From: Prevotella sp.
GTDB taxonomy: Bacteria; Bacteroidota; Bacteroidia; Bacteroidales; Bacteroidaceae
DNA: 64,000 nucleotides
NCBI GenBank assembly: GCA_017964785.1
Contig: JAGCRH010000120.1
Location: 1-64,000 of the forward strand
Direction of reading: 5' to 3'
How positions within the stretch are numbered: position 1 is the first letter of the stretch; the number at the start of each line of letters is the position of its first letter. Below, one piece after another: positions 47,276 through 56,580 of this stretch. The notes below the pieces were generated by a model, which searched no databases, was not told the DNA's origin, and was given only the letters and a program-made list of their open reading frames with translations. The translations under genes were made by a program, and so were the position numbers.

Positions 47276-48670
47276 TTAAGATGCGGGCTGCGGTTGACTA
47301 CGCTTAGACGCAAGTTCCTTCAGTTTGTCCTTACCCTTGAAAGCGAATACCCAAACCAGGAAGCCAGCCAGTACCAACAGACCGATACCGAGCAGTGGAC
47401 GGTAGAAGAGCCATGCCAGAGCAATGACAATCAGTGACCATACCACACCTATCACAGTGCAGACGACACCCACGCCCCATCCGAAGATATTGGCAATGAA
47501 TGGCACCACTTTGAGAATGGTCTCCAAGAAACCGAAAATACCCTTCAGACTGGCAATGACGAGCATCACACCGAGGATACGGAGGGCCCAGAGGATCATG
47601 TTGTTGGCTTCCTTCTCCGCATCGATGATCTCATCACCGCTCTTCTTACCCATCACGAGGGTCTGGAAGTGCTTGCCATTCTTGGCCTTATAGGGCTTGA
47701 AAGTGTCGCCATCGACCACAGCCATCACCGTCACCTTAGCAGGAACGATAATCTCGAAAGTTACACGTACATCACCCACCTCAGGTGAACCTGGCACGCG
47801 TCCAAAGTAAAGCACGTTGCTGGCCTGGTGAACGTACTGCAAGTCCTTCTTATTCTCAGCATTGGCCATCGACTTGACGATAGAGTCGTTGACAGCCTGC
47901 AAGGAGTCGAGCACAGCCTTGGCAGAATCGGAGAGCAGCGCCCTGATAGAGTCGGGAATAGCCGGCTGGGGGATCGGTTGCTGGGTGGGCTGCTGTTGAA
48001 CGCTCTTCTGCACACCATAGAAACGTTCATAGGCGGCCTGAGTACTCTTGTCGAATTGCGCCAGCAAGTCCTCGCTGATAGCGAGGTCGAGTCCCTCACG
48101 TGAGGAGATACTATGGATAAGACTCTCACTCAGTTTGTAGGCACCGAAGGAGACGTTCTCGGCATACTGTTCAGCCTCATCGATGGTGGTCAGTACCATG
48201 TTCTTGTTCTGATAGGCAGGATCCTTGAACTGACTCGACTGCACAGGACTCGACACCCACTGTTTACTGTAAGTATAGGTAGTAGTCGTTACCTGCTTAC
48301 CACCGAGTTTGTCTTCGCTCTTGCTCTCAGCATGCTCCACCCACTGGTAGTACTCTACCGTGCGACGGAGAGCAATGGCCTTGGCACCAATGCCGAATTG
48401 AGCATCAGAGAGGGAGTCCTCAGTAGTAGCCATCGCCGTACCGCAGATAAGTTCGCCTTCAAGTGAGGCATCCTTCTTGTTGGGGTTCTCCATCTCCACG
48501 TAAGCATTTCCTGCCTCGTCGAGCATCTTCTCCGTCTTCACGGCACGCCCCTCATTCCACCAGAGAAGTGCCGTAGCGAGACAGAAGATAATGAACCCAG
48601 ATCCAATACTCTTGAACGAGCGTCCAACGCGCGTTCCGTAACCTGTTGTCTTTGTTTCTGTAAAAGCCAT
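47276..48670 (-). CDS. TMEM43 (LUMA) family membrane protein
   Basis: 464 residues. One N-terminal membrane helix (GFIIFCLATALLWWNEGRAV, whose LWWNEGRAV is the family hallmark), a large middle domain of about 280 residues with the family strands (VEYYQWVEHAESKS, TYTYSKQWVSSPVQSSQF), a Gln/Pro-rich insert (QQQPTQQPIPQPAIP) and three or four membrane helices at the end. Human TMEM43/LUMA is a nuclear-membrane protein; the bacterial role is unknown. It is the last gene of a possible five-gene minus-strand unit, 33 bases after the DUF5020 gene. Confidence 0.88.
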   Translation of the reverse strand: MAFTETKTTGYGTRVGRSFKSIGSGFIIFCLATALLWWNEGRAVKTEKMLDEAGNAYVEMENPNKKDASLEGELICGTAMATTEDSLSDAQFGIGAKAIALRRTVEYYQWVEHAESKSEDKLGGKQVTTTTYTYSKQWVSSPVQSSQFKDPAYQNKNMVLTTIDEAEQYAENVSFGAYKLSESLIHSISSREGLDLAISEDLLAQFDKSTQAAYERFYGVQKSVQQQPTQQPIPQPAIPDSIRALLSDSAKAVLDSLQAVNDSIVKSMANAENKKDLQYVHQASNVLYFGRVPGSPEVGDVRVTFEIIVPAKVTVMAVVDGDTFKPYKAKNGKHFQTLVMGKKSGDEIIDAEKEANNMILWALRILGVMLVIASLKGIFGFLETILKVVPFIANIFGWGVGVVCTVIGVVWSLIVIALAWLFYRPLLGIGLLVLAGFLVWVFAFKGKDKLKELASKRSQPQPAS

Positions 48671-48703
48671 AATTTTTAATAATTAATTAATATATTGGTT
48701 GAA

Positions 48704-49411
48704 TTAAAAATTCCATTTCACGGCGAGCGTCGGATTCACGAAGAACGTTTTGTCGTTATAGGTATTATAGATAAAGTTATTGCTGATTTCCACCTCACTG
48801 CCGACGCTGAAATGCTCCGTGGCATTGAACCAGAACTGCGGCTCGGAGAGGATAACCAGTTTGCCATGCCCGTCGGCCTTCTCTTCGCGCCAGAAATCGA
48901 TGAAACCGGAGAAGGTGCATTTCTTGTTGGCAAACGTGGTGCCCCACACGCCTGTCAGTTGGGCGCTGTTAAAGGCACGGTTAAAGTTTGAACTCTTAAA
49001 GAAACGCTTGTAGAGCAACTGCACCGACCAGGTGGTGGAGAAGTCACTCGTATGTCCGTTATAGGCGGCACCGATGAGGGCGGCCTGCTGATAACTGCCG
49101 GAGCGGGAACCCAATCCACCGTCGTACTCGACATGGGCGGCAAAGGGCGACTGCTTACCGAGGTTGAACTCACGGGAGATCTCCGTATAGGCCCCGCGGG
49201 TCTCCTTACGACTCAGGTCGATATCGACGAAATAGTACCATGAGCCCCAATTGTCGGCCTTGAACTGCTCGAGGGTAACGGTCACTTTCTGGCGTCCGTC
49301 CTCCTCGTCGGGATAGATGTTACGACCAAAGTCATAATGCAACTGGATGTTTTGCGCCTGTGCGGTGAAGGCTGATACAGCCATCAGCGCGGTTGTTAGA
49401 AACTTTTTCAT
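48704..49411 (-). CDS. DUF5020 family outer-membrane protein (Tsx-like)
   Basis: 235 residues with a signal peptide (ending AQA). The rest alternates in the way of a 12-strand outer-membrane barrel and ends in KWNF, Phe last (LTGVWGTTFANKKCTFSGF, SVGSEVEISNNF). DUF5020 is related to the Tsx nucleoside channel. It starts 11 bases after a purine permease gene, so the pair would carry nucleosides or bases across outer and inner membranes. The pairing, rather than any motif, is the basis for this idea. Confidence 0.82.
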   Translation of the reverse strand: MKKFLTTALMAVSAFTAQAQNIQLHYDFGRNIYPDEEDGRQKVTVTLEQFKADNWGSWYYFVDIDLSRKETRGAYTEISREFNLGKQSPFAAHVEYDGGLGSRSGSYQQAALIGAAYNGHTSDFSTTWSVQLLYKRFFKSSNFNRAFNSAQLTGVWGTTFANKKCTFSGFIDFWREEKADGHGKLVILSEPQFWFNATEHFSVGSEVEISNNFIYNTYNDKTFFVNPTLAVKWNF

Positions 49412-49422
49412 ATTATCTTTAG

Positions 49423-50742
49423 TTAATTAAAAAATTCTGCGACATATTTCAGCATGAAGAAGGCGGACAGGACATACATCACAACGGATATTTCCTGATA
49501 GCGGCCTGTACAGACCTTCACCATCACATAGGAGAGCATGCCCAACACGATACCGTCGGAAATACTGCCTGTAAAGGGCATGGTGAGAATCATCATGAAA
49601 CAAGGCACGGCTTCTGTGAAATCAGAAAAGTCAATCTTTGTGATGGACTTCATCATCAGTACACCTACCAATACCATCGCACTGGTAGTGGCAGCAGGAG
49701 GAATGACCAAGAAAAGCGGTGAGAAGAAGAGGGATACTAAGAACAACAGGGCCACCGTGAAGGCAGTCAGTCCAGTACGACCACCTTCTATCACGCCAGT
49801 CGTACTCTCCACATAGGTCGTCACCGTATTGGTTCCACAAAGTGCGCCAAAAGTGGTTCCGATGGCATCAGCCATCAAGGCACGGTTCAGACCATGGATA
49901 CGTCCCGTCTTGGAATCGACCATCCCTGCGCTGGTAGAAGTACCAATCAGAGTGCCTAATGTATCAAACAAATCCATGAAGAGCAAGGCGAACAAGGCTA
50001 TATAATAGTTAATATCGAAAGACAAGAATGCCGAGAAATCCAACTGGAGGGCAATAGGTGCCATTGAGTGAGGCATACTCATCAAAGAGAAGTCATCCGG
50101 CAGTGGTGTCATACCGAAAGGGATACCCACAACCGTTATAATGATAATGGAAAAAAACAAGGCTCCTTTGACCTTTGCCGCCATCAGGACGGCTCCTAAG
50201 ACAATACCCGCAAGTGCCAGCACAGAAGAGACAGTCCAAGGCCCCTGCATCGTCAGCATATCCTTACTGGCCACAATCAGACCGCCGTTCTTCAATCCTA
50301 TATAGGCAATAAAAAGACCTATTCCGACGGTAATGGAGTTGCGAAGATTGAGAGGGATGGCATTAACAATGGCTTCGCGCACCCTAAAAATGGTGAGGAT
50401 TATAAACAGGATTCCCTCGAAGAATACGGCAGCCAAGGCTTCCTGCCAGGTATAGCCCAAAGTAAGCACAAGCGTATAGGCAAAAAAAGCATTCAGTCCC
50501 ATACCAGAGGCCAGGGCAAAAGGCAACTTGGCATAGAAAGCCATCACTAGTGTGGCTAAAGCCGCCGACACGACGGTGGCGGAGAATAAAGCCCCCTTGT
50601 CCATTCCGGTATCTCCGAGAATCTGTGGGTTCACAGCCAGGATGTATGATATGGTAAGGAAGGTGGTCAGACCAGCCATCATCTCCACTTTTACAGAATG
50701 TTTGGCTGGGTCAAAGCCCAAAAGTTTAAAGAACTTATTCAT
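49423..50742 (-). CDS. NCS2/AzgA-family purine (adenine/guanine/hypoxanthine) permease
   Basis: 439 residues, about 12-13 membrane segments. The AzgA-type markers are AGLTTFLTISYILAVNP near the start, LASGMGLNAFFAYT, and MDLFDTLGTLIGTSTSAGMVD. It should import purine bases by proton symport. It overlaps the end of lpxB by 8 bases and is followed by DUF5020 after 11 bases. Guanine or hypoxanthine salvage would complement purB and guaB in this window. The exact base cannot be told from the sequence. Confidence 0.9.
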   Translation of the reverse strand: MNKFFKLLGFDPAKHSVKVEMMAGLTTFLTISYILAVNPQILGDTGMDKGALFSATVVSAALATLVMAFYAKLPFALASGMGLNAFFAYTLVLTLGYTWQEALAAVFFEGILFIILTIFRVREAIVNAIPLNLRNSITVGIGLFIAYIGLKNGGLIVASKDMLTMQGPWTVSSVLALAGIVLGAVLMAAKVKGALFFSIIIITVVGIPFGMTPLPDDFSLMSMPHSMAPIALQLDFSAFLSFDINYYIALFALLFMDLFDTLGTLIGTSTSAGMVDSKTGRIHGLNRALMADAIGTTFGALCGTNTVTTYVESTTGVIEGGRTGLTAFTVALLFLVSLFFSPLFLVIPPAATTSAMVLVGVLMMKSITKIDFSDFTEAVPCFMMILTMPFTGSISDGIVLGMLSYVMVKVCTGRYQEISVVMYVLSAFFMLKYVAEFFN

Positions 50743-51856
50743 GTTGATTATTAATTAGTTGATAAATTATTCGTGCCGCATTATCAGAAGCCTTCATGTC
50801 GCCCAGCCGCCTTCTCACCTCAGCATAGCCTTCAAGCATCGTCTGACGATCGGGACCGTCGAGGATCCTCTGGAGTTCCGATTTGATATTGTCTACGGAG
50901 AAGGTATCGGCCACCAGTTCTGGCACCACCTTCCTATTGGCGATGAGATTAACCAGAGAGATGTATTTCACTTTCAATACATATTTTCTGGCCCAGCCGA
51001 TAAACGTAGGCAGCGGTGTCTCGTAGCACACCACCTGGGGCACCTTGAAAAGGGCTGTCTCCAACGTCGCCGTCCCACTGGTTACAAGGGCGGCATGAGA
51101 TATGGTAAGCAGTTCGTAAGTTCTGTCGAATACGATCTCAGTGTTACTGCCAGTCATAAAAGCACGATAGTAATCAGGCTCGATGCCTGGTGCACCAGCC
51201 ACCACGATGCGGAAATCTTTTTCATAAGCCTTCACAGCCTCCAGCATGGCCGGCAGATTATCCTTGATTTCCTGTTTCCGACTGCCAGCCAACAGCGCAA
51301 TCACCGGTAGCCCCCGCCCCTCAAAGGGTGGGTTCAGTAACTGATACTCCCGCACCTCATCGGCGGTGGGATTGCCGACATAGTGGATGGGGTAATGATG
51401 TTTCTTCTCAAAGAAGTCCACCTCAAAGGGAAGGATGGAAAAGAGTTCATCCACATCGCGCTTGATATTCTTGATGCGATACTCCTTCCACGCCCATATC
51501 TTGGGCGAGATATAATAGTAAACAGGTATGGATGTCTGTGATTTTACATATTTGGCAATCTTCAGATTAAAGCCGGGGTAGTCCACGAGGATGACACAGT
51601 CGGGCTGCCATTCCTTGATGTCCTGTTTGCACATCCGCATATTACCCAGTATCGTTGACAGATGGAATAGCACAGGAATAAAACCCATATAGGCGAGTTC
51701 ACGGTAATGACGTACACGCGTTCCACCCACTGCCGTCATCAGGTCGCCGCCAAAGAAACGGAAATCCGCCTCTTTGTCCACATGCTTTAATGACTGCATC
51801 AGATGCGATGCATGCAGATCGCCCGAGGCCTCACCAACTATGAGATAATACTTCAT
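50735..51856 (-). CDS. lpxB: Lipid-A-disaccharide synthase
   Basis: 373 residues. It joins UDP-diacylglucosamine and lipid X to make the lipid A disaccharide at the inner membrane. Family motifs: YLIVGEASGDLHASHLM at the start, CVILVDYPGFNLKIAKY, YYISPKIWAWKEYRIKNIK, and the C-terminal VTSGTATLETALFKVPQVVCYE. Length normal. Its start overlaps surE by 4 bases and its end overlaps the purine permease by 8. Confidence 0.95.
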   Translation of the reverse strand: MKYYLIVGEASGDLHASHLMQSLKHVDKEADFRFFGGDLMTAVGGTRVRHYRELAYMGFIPVLFHLSTILGNMRMCKQDIKEWQPDCVILVDYPGFNLKIAKYVKSQTSIPVYYYISPKIWAWKEYRIKNIKRDVDELFSILPFEVDFFEKKHHYPIHYVGNPTADEVREYQLLNPPFEGRGLPVIALLAGSRKQEIKDNLPAMLEAVKAYEKDFRIVVAGAPGIEPDYYRAFMTGSNTEIVFDRTYELLTISHAALVTSGTATLETALFKVPQVVCYETPLPTFIGWARKYVLKVKYISLVNLIANRKVVPELVADTFSVDNIKSELQRILDGPDRQTMLEGYAEVRRRLGDMKASDNAARIIYQLINNQHE

Positions 51857-52632
51857 AAGTTCCAGGATTTAATTTGATCCATCGTCTGATAGGCCGTGAC
51901 ATCTATCTGCGTCGGTGTGATGGCGACATAGCCATGATTCAGAGCCCAGTTATCGGTATCCTCCGCCTCTGGCTCATCATTCTGATAATGTCCCACCATC
52001 CACCAATAATCATAGCCCCGGGGATGGTGGCACTTCGTCACCTCGCTGCACCAGGTGCCATGCGCCATCCGACAGACGCGAACGCCTGCATAGGAAGTCC
52101 TAGGGGATCCTAGGAGCGGAAAATTCACATTCAGACATACTCCTTTCGGCAAGCCCTCAGCCAGAACACGCTGGGTGATGGTGCGGATGAGCGGCCGGAG
52201 CGGTTCAAAGTCGGCATCATCGCGATGGTCGCAGAGAGAGAATGCCACAGATGGAATATATTTCATACAACCCTCAAGGGTCACGCCCATCGTACCACTG
52301 TAATGCGTATTGACAGAGCCATTATCACCGTGATTGATGCCACCGATGACCATATCCGGCTTACGCGGAACAATCTCTGCCAAGGCCAGTTTCACACAAT
52401 CGACTGGTGTCCCGTTACAGGACCATACTTCCACACCCGGACGCCTCGCACGGCATTTCAGTCGGAGCGGTGTCGTGGCAGAAAAGGCACAAGAATAGCC
52501 ACTACGGGCTTCTTCCGGTGCACAGACAATGATATCGCCGATGTCAGAAAGCATCTCAACCAAGTCATTGATCCCCTTTGCCTGATACCCGTCGTCGTTG
52601 GAAATGAGTAGTAATGGTCGTTTAATTTCCAT
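51853..52632 (-). CDS. surE: 5'/3'-nucleotidase SurE
   Basis: 259 residues. A metal-dependent nucleotidase. The metal-binding acidic motif ISNDDGYQAKGI is near the N-terminus, with VIGGINHGDN and SGTMGVTLEGC as further family marks. It removes phosphate from nucleoside monophosphates, which fits the purine permease encoded two genes later. It is the first gene of the minus-strand unit and lies behind its own promoter, divergent from parA. Confidence 0.94.
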   Translation of the reverse strand: MEIKRPLLLISNDDGYQAKGINDLVEMLSDIGDIIVCAPEEARSGYSCAFSATTPLRLKCRARRPGVEVWSCNGTPVDCVKLALAEIVPRKPDMVIGGINHGDNGSVNTHYSGTMGVTLEGCMKYIPSVAFSLCDHRDDADFEPLRPLIRTITQRVLAEGLPKGVCLNVNFPLLGSPRTSYAGVRVCRMAHGTWCSEVTKCHHPRGYDYWWMVGHYQNDEPEAEDTDNWALNHGYVAITPTQIDVTAYQTMDQIKSWNL

Positions 52633-52653
52633 AAAATATCAACTATTTGGGTG

Positions 52654-52661
52654 CAAAGTTA
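52654..52661 (-). promoter_or_regulatory. -7 element of the surE promoter
   Basis: On the minus strand TAACTTTG then CACCC, 22 bases before the ATG. No consensus -33 is seen. Confidence 0.6.
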
Positions 52662-52667
52662 CAAATA

Positions 52668-52699
52668 ATTCCTAATTCCTACCCCCTAATTCCCAATTA
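52668..52699. repeat. Simple repeat CCTAATTC family between surE and parA
   Basis: Copies of CTAATTCC and TACCCCCTAATTCCC follow each other between two divergent promoters. It is another sequence family of the same kind of short repeat seen at other gene edges. Confidence 0.6.
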
Positions 52700-52704
52700 T
52701 TTTG

Positions 52705-52712
52705 TACCTTTG
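52705..52712 (+). promoter_or_regulatory. -7 element of the parA promoter
   Basis: TACCTTTG then TAGCC, 42 bases before the ATG at 52755. No consensus -33. Confidence 0.6.
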
Positions 52713-52754
52713 TAGCCAAATTTCCTATTAAATAAGGTATAAAGTTTTAGAAAC

Positions 52755-53519
52755 ATGGGTAAGATTATTGCATTAGCAAACCAAAAAGGAGGTGTAGGAA
52801 AGACGACGACAACCATTAATCTGGCTGCCTCTCTTGCCACATTGGAAAAGACGGTGCTCGTGGTCGATGCCGACCCGCAGGCCAATGCCTCCAGTGGTCT
52901 GGGTGTCGATATTCAGCAAGTGGAATGTTCCCTATATGAGTGTATTGTCAATAAAACAGACGTCCGGGACGCCACTTATACAACAGACATAGAAGGGTTG
53001 GACATTATCCCAAGCCATATTGATTTAGTCGGGGCAGAAATAGAGATGCTGAACATGAACAACCGCGAGAAACTCATCCGCGAACTGCTGACTCCCGTCA
53101 AGGAAGAGTACGACTATATCCTCATCGACTGTTCACCGTCATTAGGACTGATTACCGTCAATGCGCTGACGGCAGCCGACTCCGTCATCATCCCCGTCCA
53201 GTGCGAGTACTTTGCCCTGGAAGGCATCAGCAAACTGCTGAACACTATCCGGATCATCAAACAGAAACTGAACCCCACCCTTGAAATTGAGGGCTTCTTG
53301 CTGACAATGTATGACAGTCGTCTGCGACTGGCCAACCAGATATACGACGAGGTGAAGCGCCATTTCCAGGAACTGGTGTTCAAGACCGTCATCCAGCGCA
53401 ATGTGAAGTTAAGCGAGGCACCCAGTCATGGACTGCCCGCCATCCTCTACGATGCAGACTCCACGGGTAGTAAGAATCATCTGGCACTTGCCAAGGAAAT
53501 CATTAACAAAAACAAATAA
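52755..53519 (+). CDS. parA: Chromosome partitioning ATPase ParA (Soj)
   Basis: 254 residues, a small chromosomal-type ParA without an N-terminal DNA-binding domain. The deviant Walker A is KGGVGKTTT at about 11-19, Walker A' and B regions are VVDADPQANASSG and YILIDCSPSLG. It drives movement of ParB-parS complexes to segregate the origin. parB begins 6 bases after its stop. Confidence 0.96.
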   Translation: MGKIIALANQKGGVGKTTTTINLAASLATLEKTVLVVDADPQANASSGLGVDIQQVECSLYECIVNKTDVRDATYTTDIEGLDIIPSHIDLVGAEIEMLNMNNREKLIRELLTPVKEEYDYILIDCSPSLGLITVNALTAADSVIIPVQCEYFALEGISKLLNTIRIIKQKLNPTLEIEGFLLTMYDSRLRLANQIYDEVKRHFQELVFKTVIQRNVKLSEAPSHGLPAILYDADSTGSKNHLALAKEIINKNK

Positions 53520-53525
53520 GGGGCT

Positions 53526-54455
53526 ATGGCAGTACATAAAAAATACGACCGTAACGTATTAGGCAGAGGCCTGGACAACATCGGCACGGGAAAAGGCAGA
53601 GGCCTGGATGCTCTGATAGACACTGGAGACGTGCAGACACAGGGAACTTCCAACCTGAATGAGATACCTATTAGCCTCATTGAGCCCAATCCCAACCAGC
53701 CCCGGCGGGAATTTGACGAAGAGGCTATGACCGAATTGGCCAACAGTATCCGTGAGATTGGTATCATCACCCCTATCACCTTGCGCCAGATGCCGGACGG
53801 CAAATACCAGATCATTGCCGGAGAACGCAGATGGAGAGCCTCGCAACAGGCCGGACTGAAAAGTCTTCCCGCCTATATCCGTACCGTCGAGGACGAGAAT
53901 GTGATGGAAATGGCACTTGTGGAGAATATCCAGCGTGAAGACCTCAACGCCATTGAGATTGCTCTCGCCTATCAGCACATGGCCGACACCTTAGGCATGA
54001 CTCAGGAAGGGATAGCCGACCGCGTTGGCAAAAGCCGTACGGCCATCACCAACTATATGCGCCTGTTAAAACTCCCCGCACAGATTCAAATGGCACTAAA
54101 GAACCGTGACATGGACATGGGACATGCCCGCGCTCTGCTTTCATTGGACAGTCCTTCGGCTCAGATCAAGATGTTCAAGGAGGTGCAGAGAAACGGCTAC
54201 TCTGTGCGCAAGGTGGAAGAAATGGTACAGATGCTCAAGAAAGGTAAGGATATACAGACCGTAAAGACGTTCATTCCTCCTAAGGCACAATTACCAAGAG
54301 AATATGTCATATTGCGTGATCGTCTGGCAAACCTATTTAAAGCCAAGGTCGAGATGACCTGCTCACCAAAAGGAAAAGGGAAGATCAGCATTCCTTTCGC
54401 CAACGAAGAAGAACTGGAACGCATCATGAATGCAATTGATGGAATTAATGGTTAA
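53526..54455 (+). CDS. parB: Chromosome partitioning protein ParB (Spo0J)
   Basis: 309 residues. The N-terminal CTPase/ParB domain contains IEPNPNQPRREFDEEAM and the arginine patch GERRWRASQQAGL. The central helix-turn-helix for parS is in EGIADRVGKSRTAITNYMRLLKLP, and the C-terminal dimerisation part follows. I did not find a perfect parS consensus in this window. The DUF5683 gene overlaps its last 8 bases, so it follows on the same message. Confidence 0.96.
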   Translation: MAVHKKYDRNVLGRGLDNIGTGKGRGLDALIDTGDVQTQGTSNLNEIPISLIEPNPNQPRREFDEEAMTELANSIREIGIITPITLRQMPDGKYQIIAGERRWRASQQAGLKSLPAYIRTVEDENVMEMALVENIQREDLNAIEIALAYQHMADTLGMTQEGIADRVGKSRTAITNYMRLLKLPAQIQMALKNRDMDMGHARALLSLDSPSAQIKMFKEVQRNGYSVRKVEEMVQMLKKGKDIQTVKTFIPPKAQLPREYVILRDRLANLFKAKVEMTCSPKGKGKISIPFANEEELERIMNAIDGING

Positions 54456-55110
54456 GAAACTGGCTATCCTGACCCTGATGCTGTTGACCGGTACAGAAAT
54501 ACTGTCTGCCCAGGACACGATGCCGACAGACAGTCTTCCGTCAGACAGTCTTCCGACGGTCATACCACCATTGAAGGTTGTCAAGGAGGTCAAGGACTGG
54601 TCTACGTGGAAGCCTAACCCCAAAAGGGCTTTGTGGCTGGCACTCGTCATCCCGGGCGGAGGACAGATCTACAACCGCAAATACTGGAAACTGCCATTGG
54701 TCTATGGAGGTTTTTTAGGCTGCCTATATGCCATGAACTGGAACAATTCCCAGTACAAGGACTACTCTCAGGCCTTTCTGGACATTTCAGACAATGACCC
54801 CAACACTGCCAGTTATAATAAATTCCTGCATTTCGACGTGCAGATTACAGACAATAACAGAGATCGCTACAAAGATATCTTCAAGAAACGCAGAGACAAG
54901 TATCGTCGATGGCGTGACCTGAGTTTCTTCGTTCTGTGTGGTGTCTATGCCCTCTCAGTCATTGATGCCTACGTGGATGCCGAACTATCGGTATTCGATA
55001 TCTCTAAGGACCTAAGTCTGAGAGTGGAGCCCACCATCATCAATACACACGCATCGAACAACCCGTTCGACTCCTCATCCATCGGATTGCAGTGCAGTGT
55101 AAATTTTTAA
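54448..55110 (+). CDS. DUF5683 domain-containing membrane protein
   Basis: 220 residues from ATG 54448 (in-frame ATGs at 54430 and 54439 would lie inside parB and add nothing to the signal peptide). A signal peptide ends near EILSAQ. The DUF5683 domain contains NPKRALWLALVIPGGGQIYNRKYWKLPLVYG followed by membrane segments and FFVLCGVYALSVIDAYVDA. The two-copy DSLP repeat near the start (PTDSLPSDSLPT) is encoded by a duplicated 15-base unit. Function unknown. It is commonly found between parB and the lytic transglycosylase in Bacteroidetes. Confidence 0.82.
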   Translation: MVKKLAILTLMLLTGTEILSAQDTMPTDSLPSDSLPTVIPPLKVVKEVKDWSTWKPNPKRALWLALVIPGGGQIYNRKYWKLPLVYGGFLGCLYAMNWNNSQYKDYSQAFLDISDNDPNTASYNKFLHFDVQITDNNRDRYKDIFKKRRDKYRRWRDLSFFVLCGVYALSVIDAYVDAELSVFDISKDLSLRVEPTIINTHASNNPFDSSSIGLQCSVNF

Positions 55111-55141
55111 AAGTGATAAGTGAAAAGTGAATAATGAAGAT
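55110..55141. repeat. Simple repeat AAGTGATAAGTGAA family
   Basis: AAGTGATAAGTGAAAAGTGA followed by ATAATGAAGAT, the same family as 18894-18926. It fills the gap before the transglycosylase ATG and includes an in-frame GTG. Confidence 0.7.
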
Positions 55142-56575
55142 ATGAAGAAAAGATTATTATGGTTATTTGCCGTCATGTTACTCATAGGCACCTGCAATAC
55201 ATTGCAGGCACAGGTCGTCGTGGAAACAGACCCTGTGGAAACAGACTTCGATGATGCTGATGAAGAGGACAACGGTGACTTGGAAAATGATGAAGTGGAT
55301 GTACCGCTCGGAGAGGACGAGTTTGCCGTCACAGACAATGAAGGAAATGAGGAGGTCGTTGAATTCCCTGAGGCTATGACCTACGACTTGGACAGTCTGT
55401 TGAACCTCTATATGTCGAAGACGTATCTCAGCGGTGACAACGACTGCCAGATGTCAGATGTCAATCCCGTCTATTCCAAAGAGGAATATATTGACCGCCT
55501 CAGCCGTATACCCTCTGTGATGGAGTTGGCTTATAATGATGTGGTACAGAAGTTCATCGACCGCTACAGCGGCCGTCTGCGCTACTCTGTCAGTTACATG
55601 CTGGGAGCAGCCAACTTCTATATGCCCATCTTCGAGGAGGCGTTAGAAGCCTATAAATTGCCTCTGGAACTGAAATACCTGCCCATCATCGAGTCGGCCT
55701 TGAACCCCAAGGCTGTATCGAGAGCCGGTGCTACCGGACTCTGGCAGTTTATGCTGGCCACCGGCAAACAATACGGTCTGGAGGTCAACTCCCTCGTCGA
55801 CGAACGCCGCGACCCTATCAAGTCATCGTATGCCGCCGCCCGTTATCTGAAGGCACTCTATCGGATCTTCGGTGACTGGAACCTAGTCATTGCCGCCTAT
55901 AACTGTGGCCCGGAGAACATCAACAAAGCTATCCGTCGGGCTCGTGCTGCAGCAGGACATGCCCAAGATGACACACCTATCACAAAGGCAGAAAAAGACT
56001 ATTGGCATATCTATCCCTATCTCCCTGCCGAGACACGAGGCTATGTGCCGGCTTTTATTGCCGCCAACTACATCATGACATATTACTGCGAGCATAATAT
56101 CTGTCCGATGACCACCCGTCTACCAGCACAGACAGACACCATTATGGTTCATAGAAATGTACACTTACAACAGATTGCAGGCGTACTTGGACTCGATATT
56201 GACATGCTACGCTCGCTCAACCCAGAGTTCCGCCATGACGTGGTACCTGGACTGACCAAACCATACGCCATCCGACTGCCTTTGGCTGACACAGGCCGGT
56301 TTATCGACCATGAAGACTCTATCTATGCCTATCGTGCCGATGAATTACTGAACAAGCGCATTGAGGTCACCATCAACGATGATGTACCGACCTACACACC
56401 GAAGAAGACAAGGGCAACCCGCAGGAATTCAAGGGCTTCACGCAACAAACGCGTCGTCAGGAGCACTAAGAGCCGTCGGACAACGGTAGCCAAACGGCGC
56501 GCTCCTGCCAAGAAGACTGCCACACGTAGCAAGGCAAAAACAACCAAGAAAAAGACAACACGTAGGAGGAGATAA
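55142..56575 (+). CDS. MltD-like lytic transglycosylase with LysM and a histone-like basic tail
   Basis: 477 residues from ATG 55142 (a GTG at 55127 lies in the simple repeat). Signal peptide ends LQAQ. An acidic linker (about residues 25-75, e.g. DDADEEDNGDLENDEVD) precedes the SLT catalytic domain with ESALNPKAVSRAGATGLWQF, whose Glu is catalytic, and YNCGPENINKAI. A LysM domain follows at about 330-385 (HRNVHLQQIAGVLGLDIDML). The last 55-60 residues are almost entirely Lys, Arg, Ala, Thr and Ser and contain KKTATRSKAKTTKKKTTRRRR-type runs, resembling a histone H1 tail. It should cut peptidoglycan in the periplasm. Confidence 0.88.
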   Translation: MKKRLLWLFAVMLLIGTCNTLQAQVVVETDPVETDFDDADEEDNGDLENDEVDVPLGEDEFAVTDNEGNEEVVEFPEAMTYDLDSLLNLYMSKTYLSGDNDCQMSDVNPVYSKEEYIDRLSRIPSVMELAYNDVVQKFIDRYSGRLRYSVSYMLGAANFYMPIFEEALEAYKLPLELKYLPIIESALNPKAVSRAGATGLWQFMLATGKQYGLEVNSLVDERRDPIKSSYAAARYLKALYRIFGDWNLVIAAYNCGPENINKAIRRARAAAGHAQDDTPITKAEKDYWHIYPYLPAETRGYVPAFIAANYIMTYYCEHNICPMTTRLPAQTDTIMVHRNVHLQQIAGVLGLDIDMLRSLNPEFRHDVVPGLTKPYAIRLPLADTGRFIDHEDSIYAYRADELLNKRIEVTINDDVPTYTPKKTRATRRNSRASRNKRVVRSTKSRRTTVAKRRAPAKKTATRSKAKTTKKKTTRRRR

Positions 56576-56580
56576 CAATT

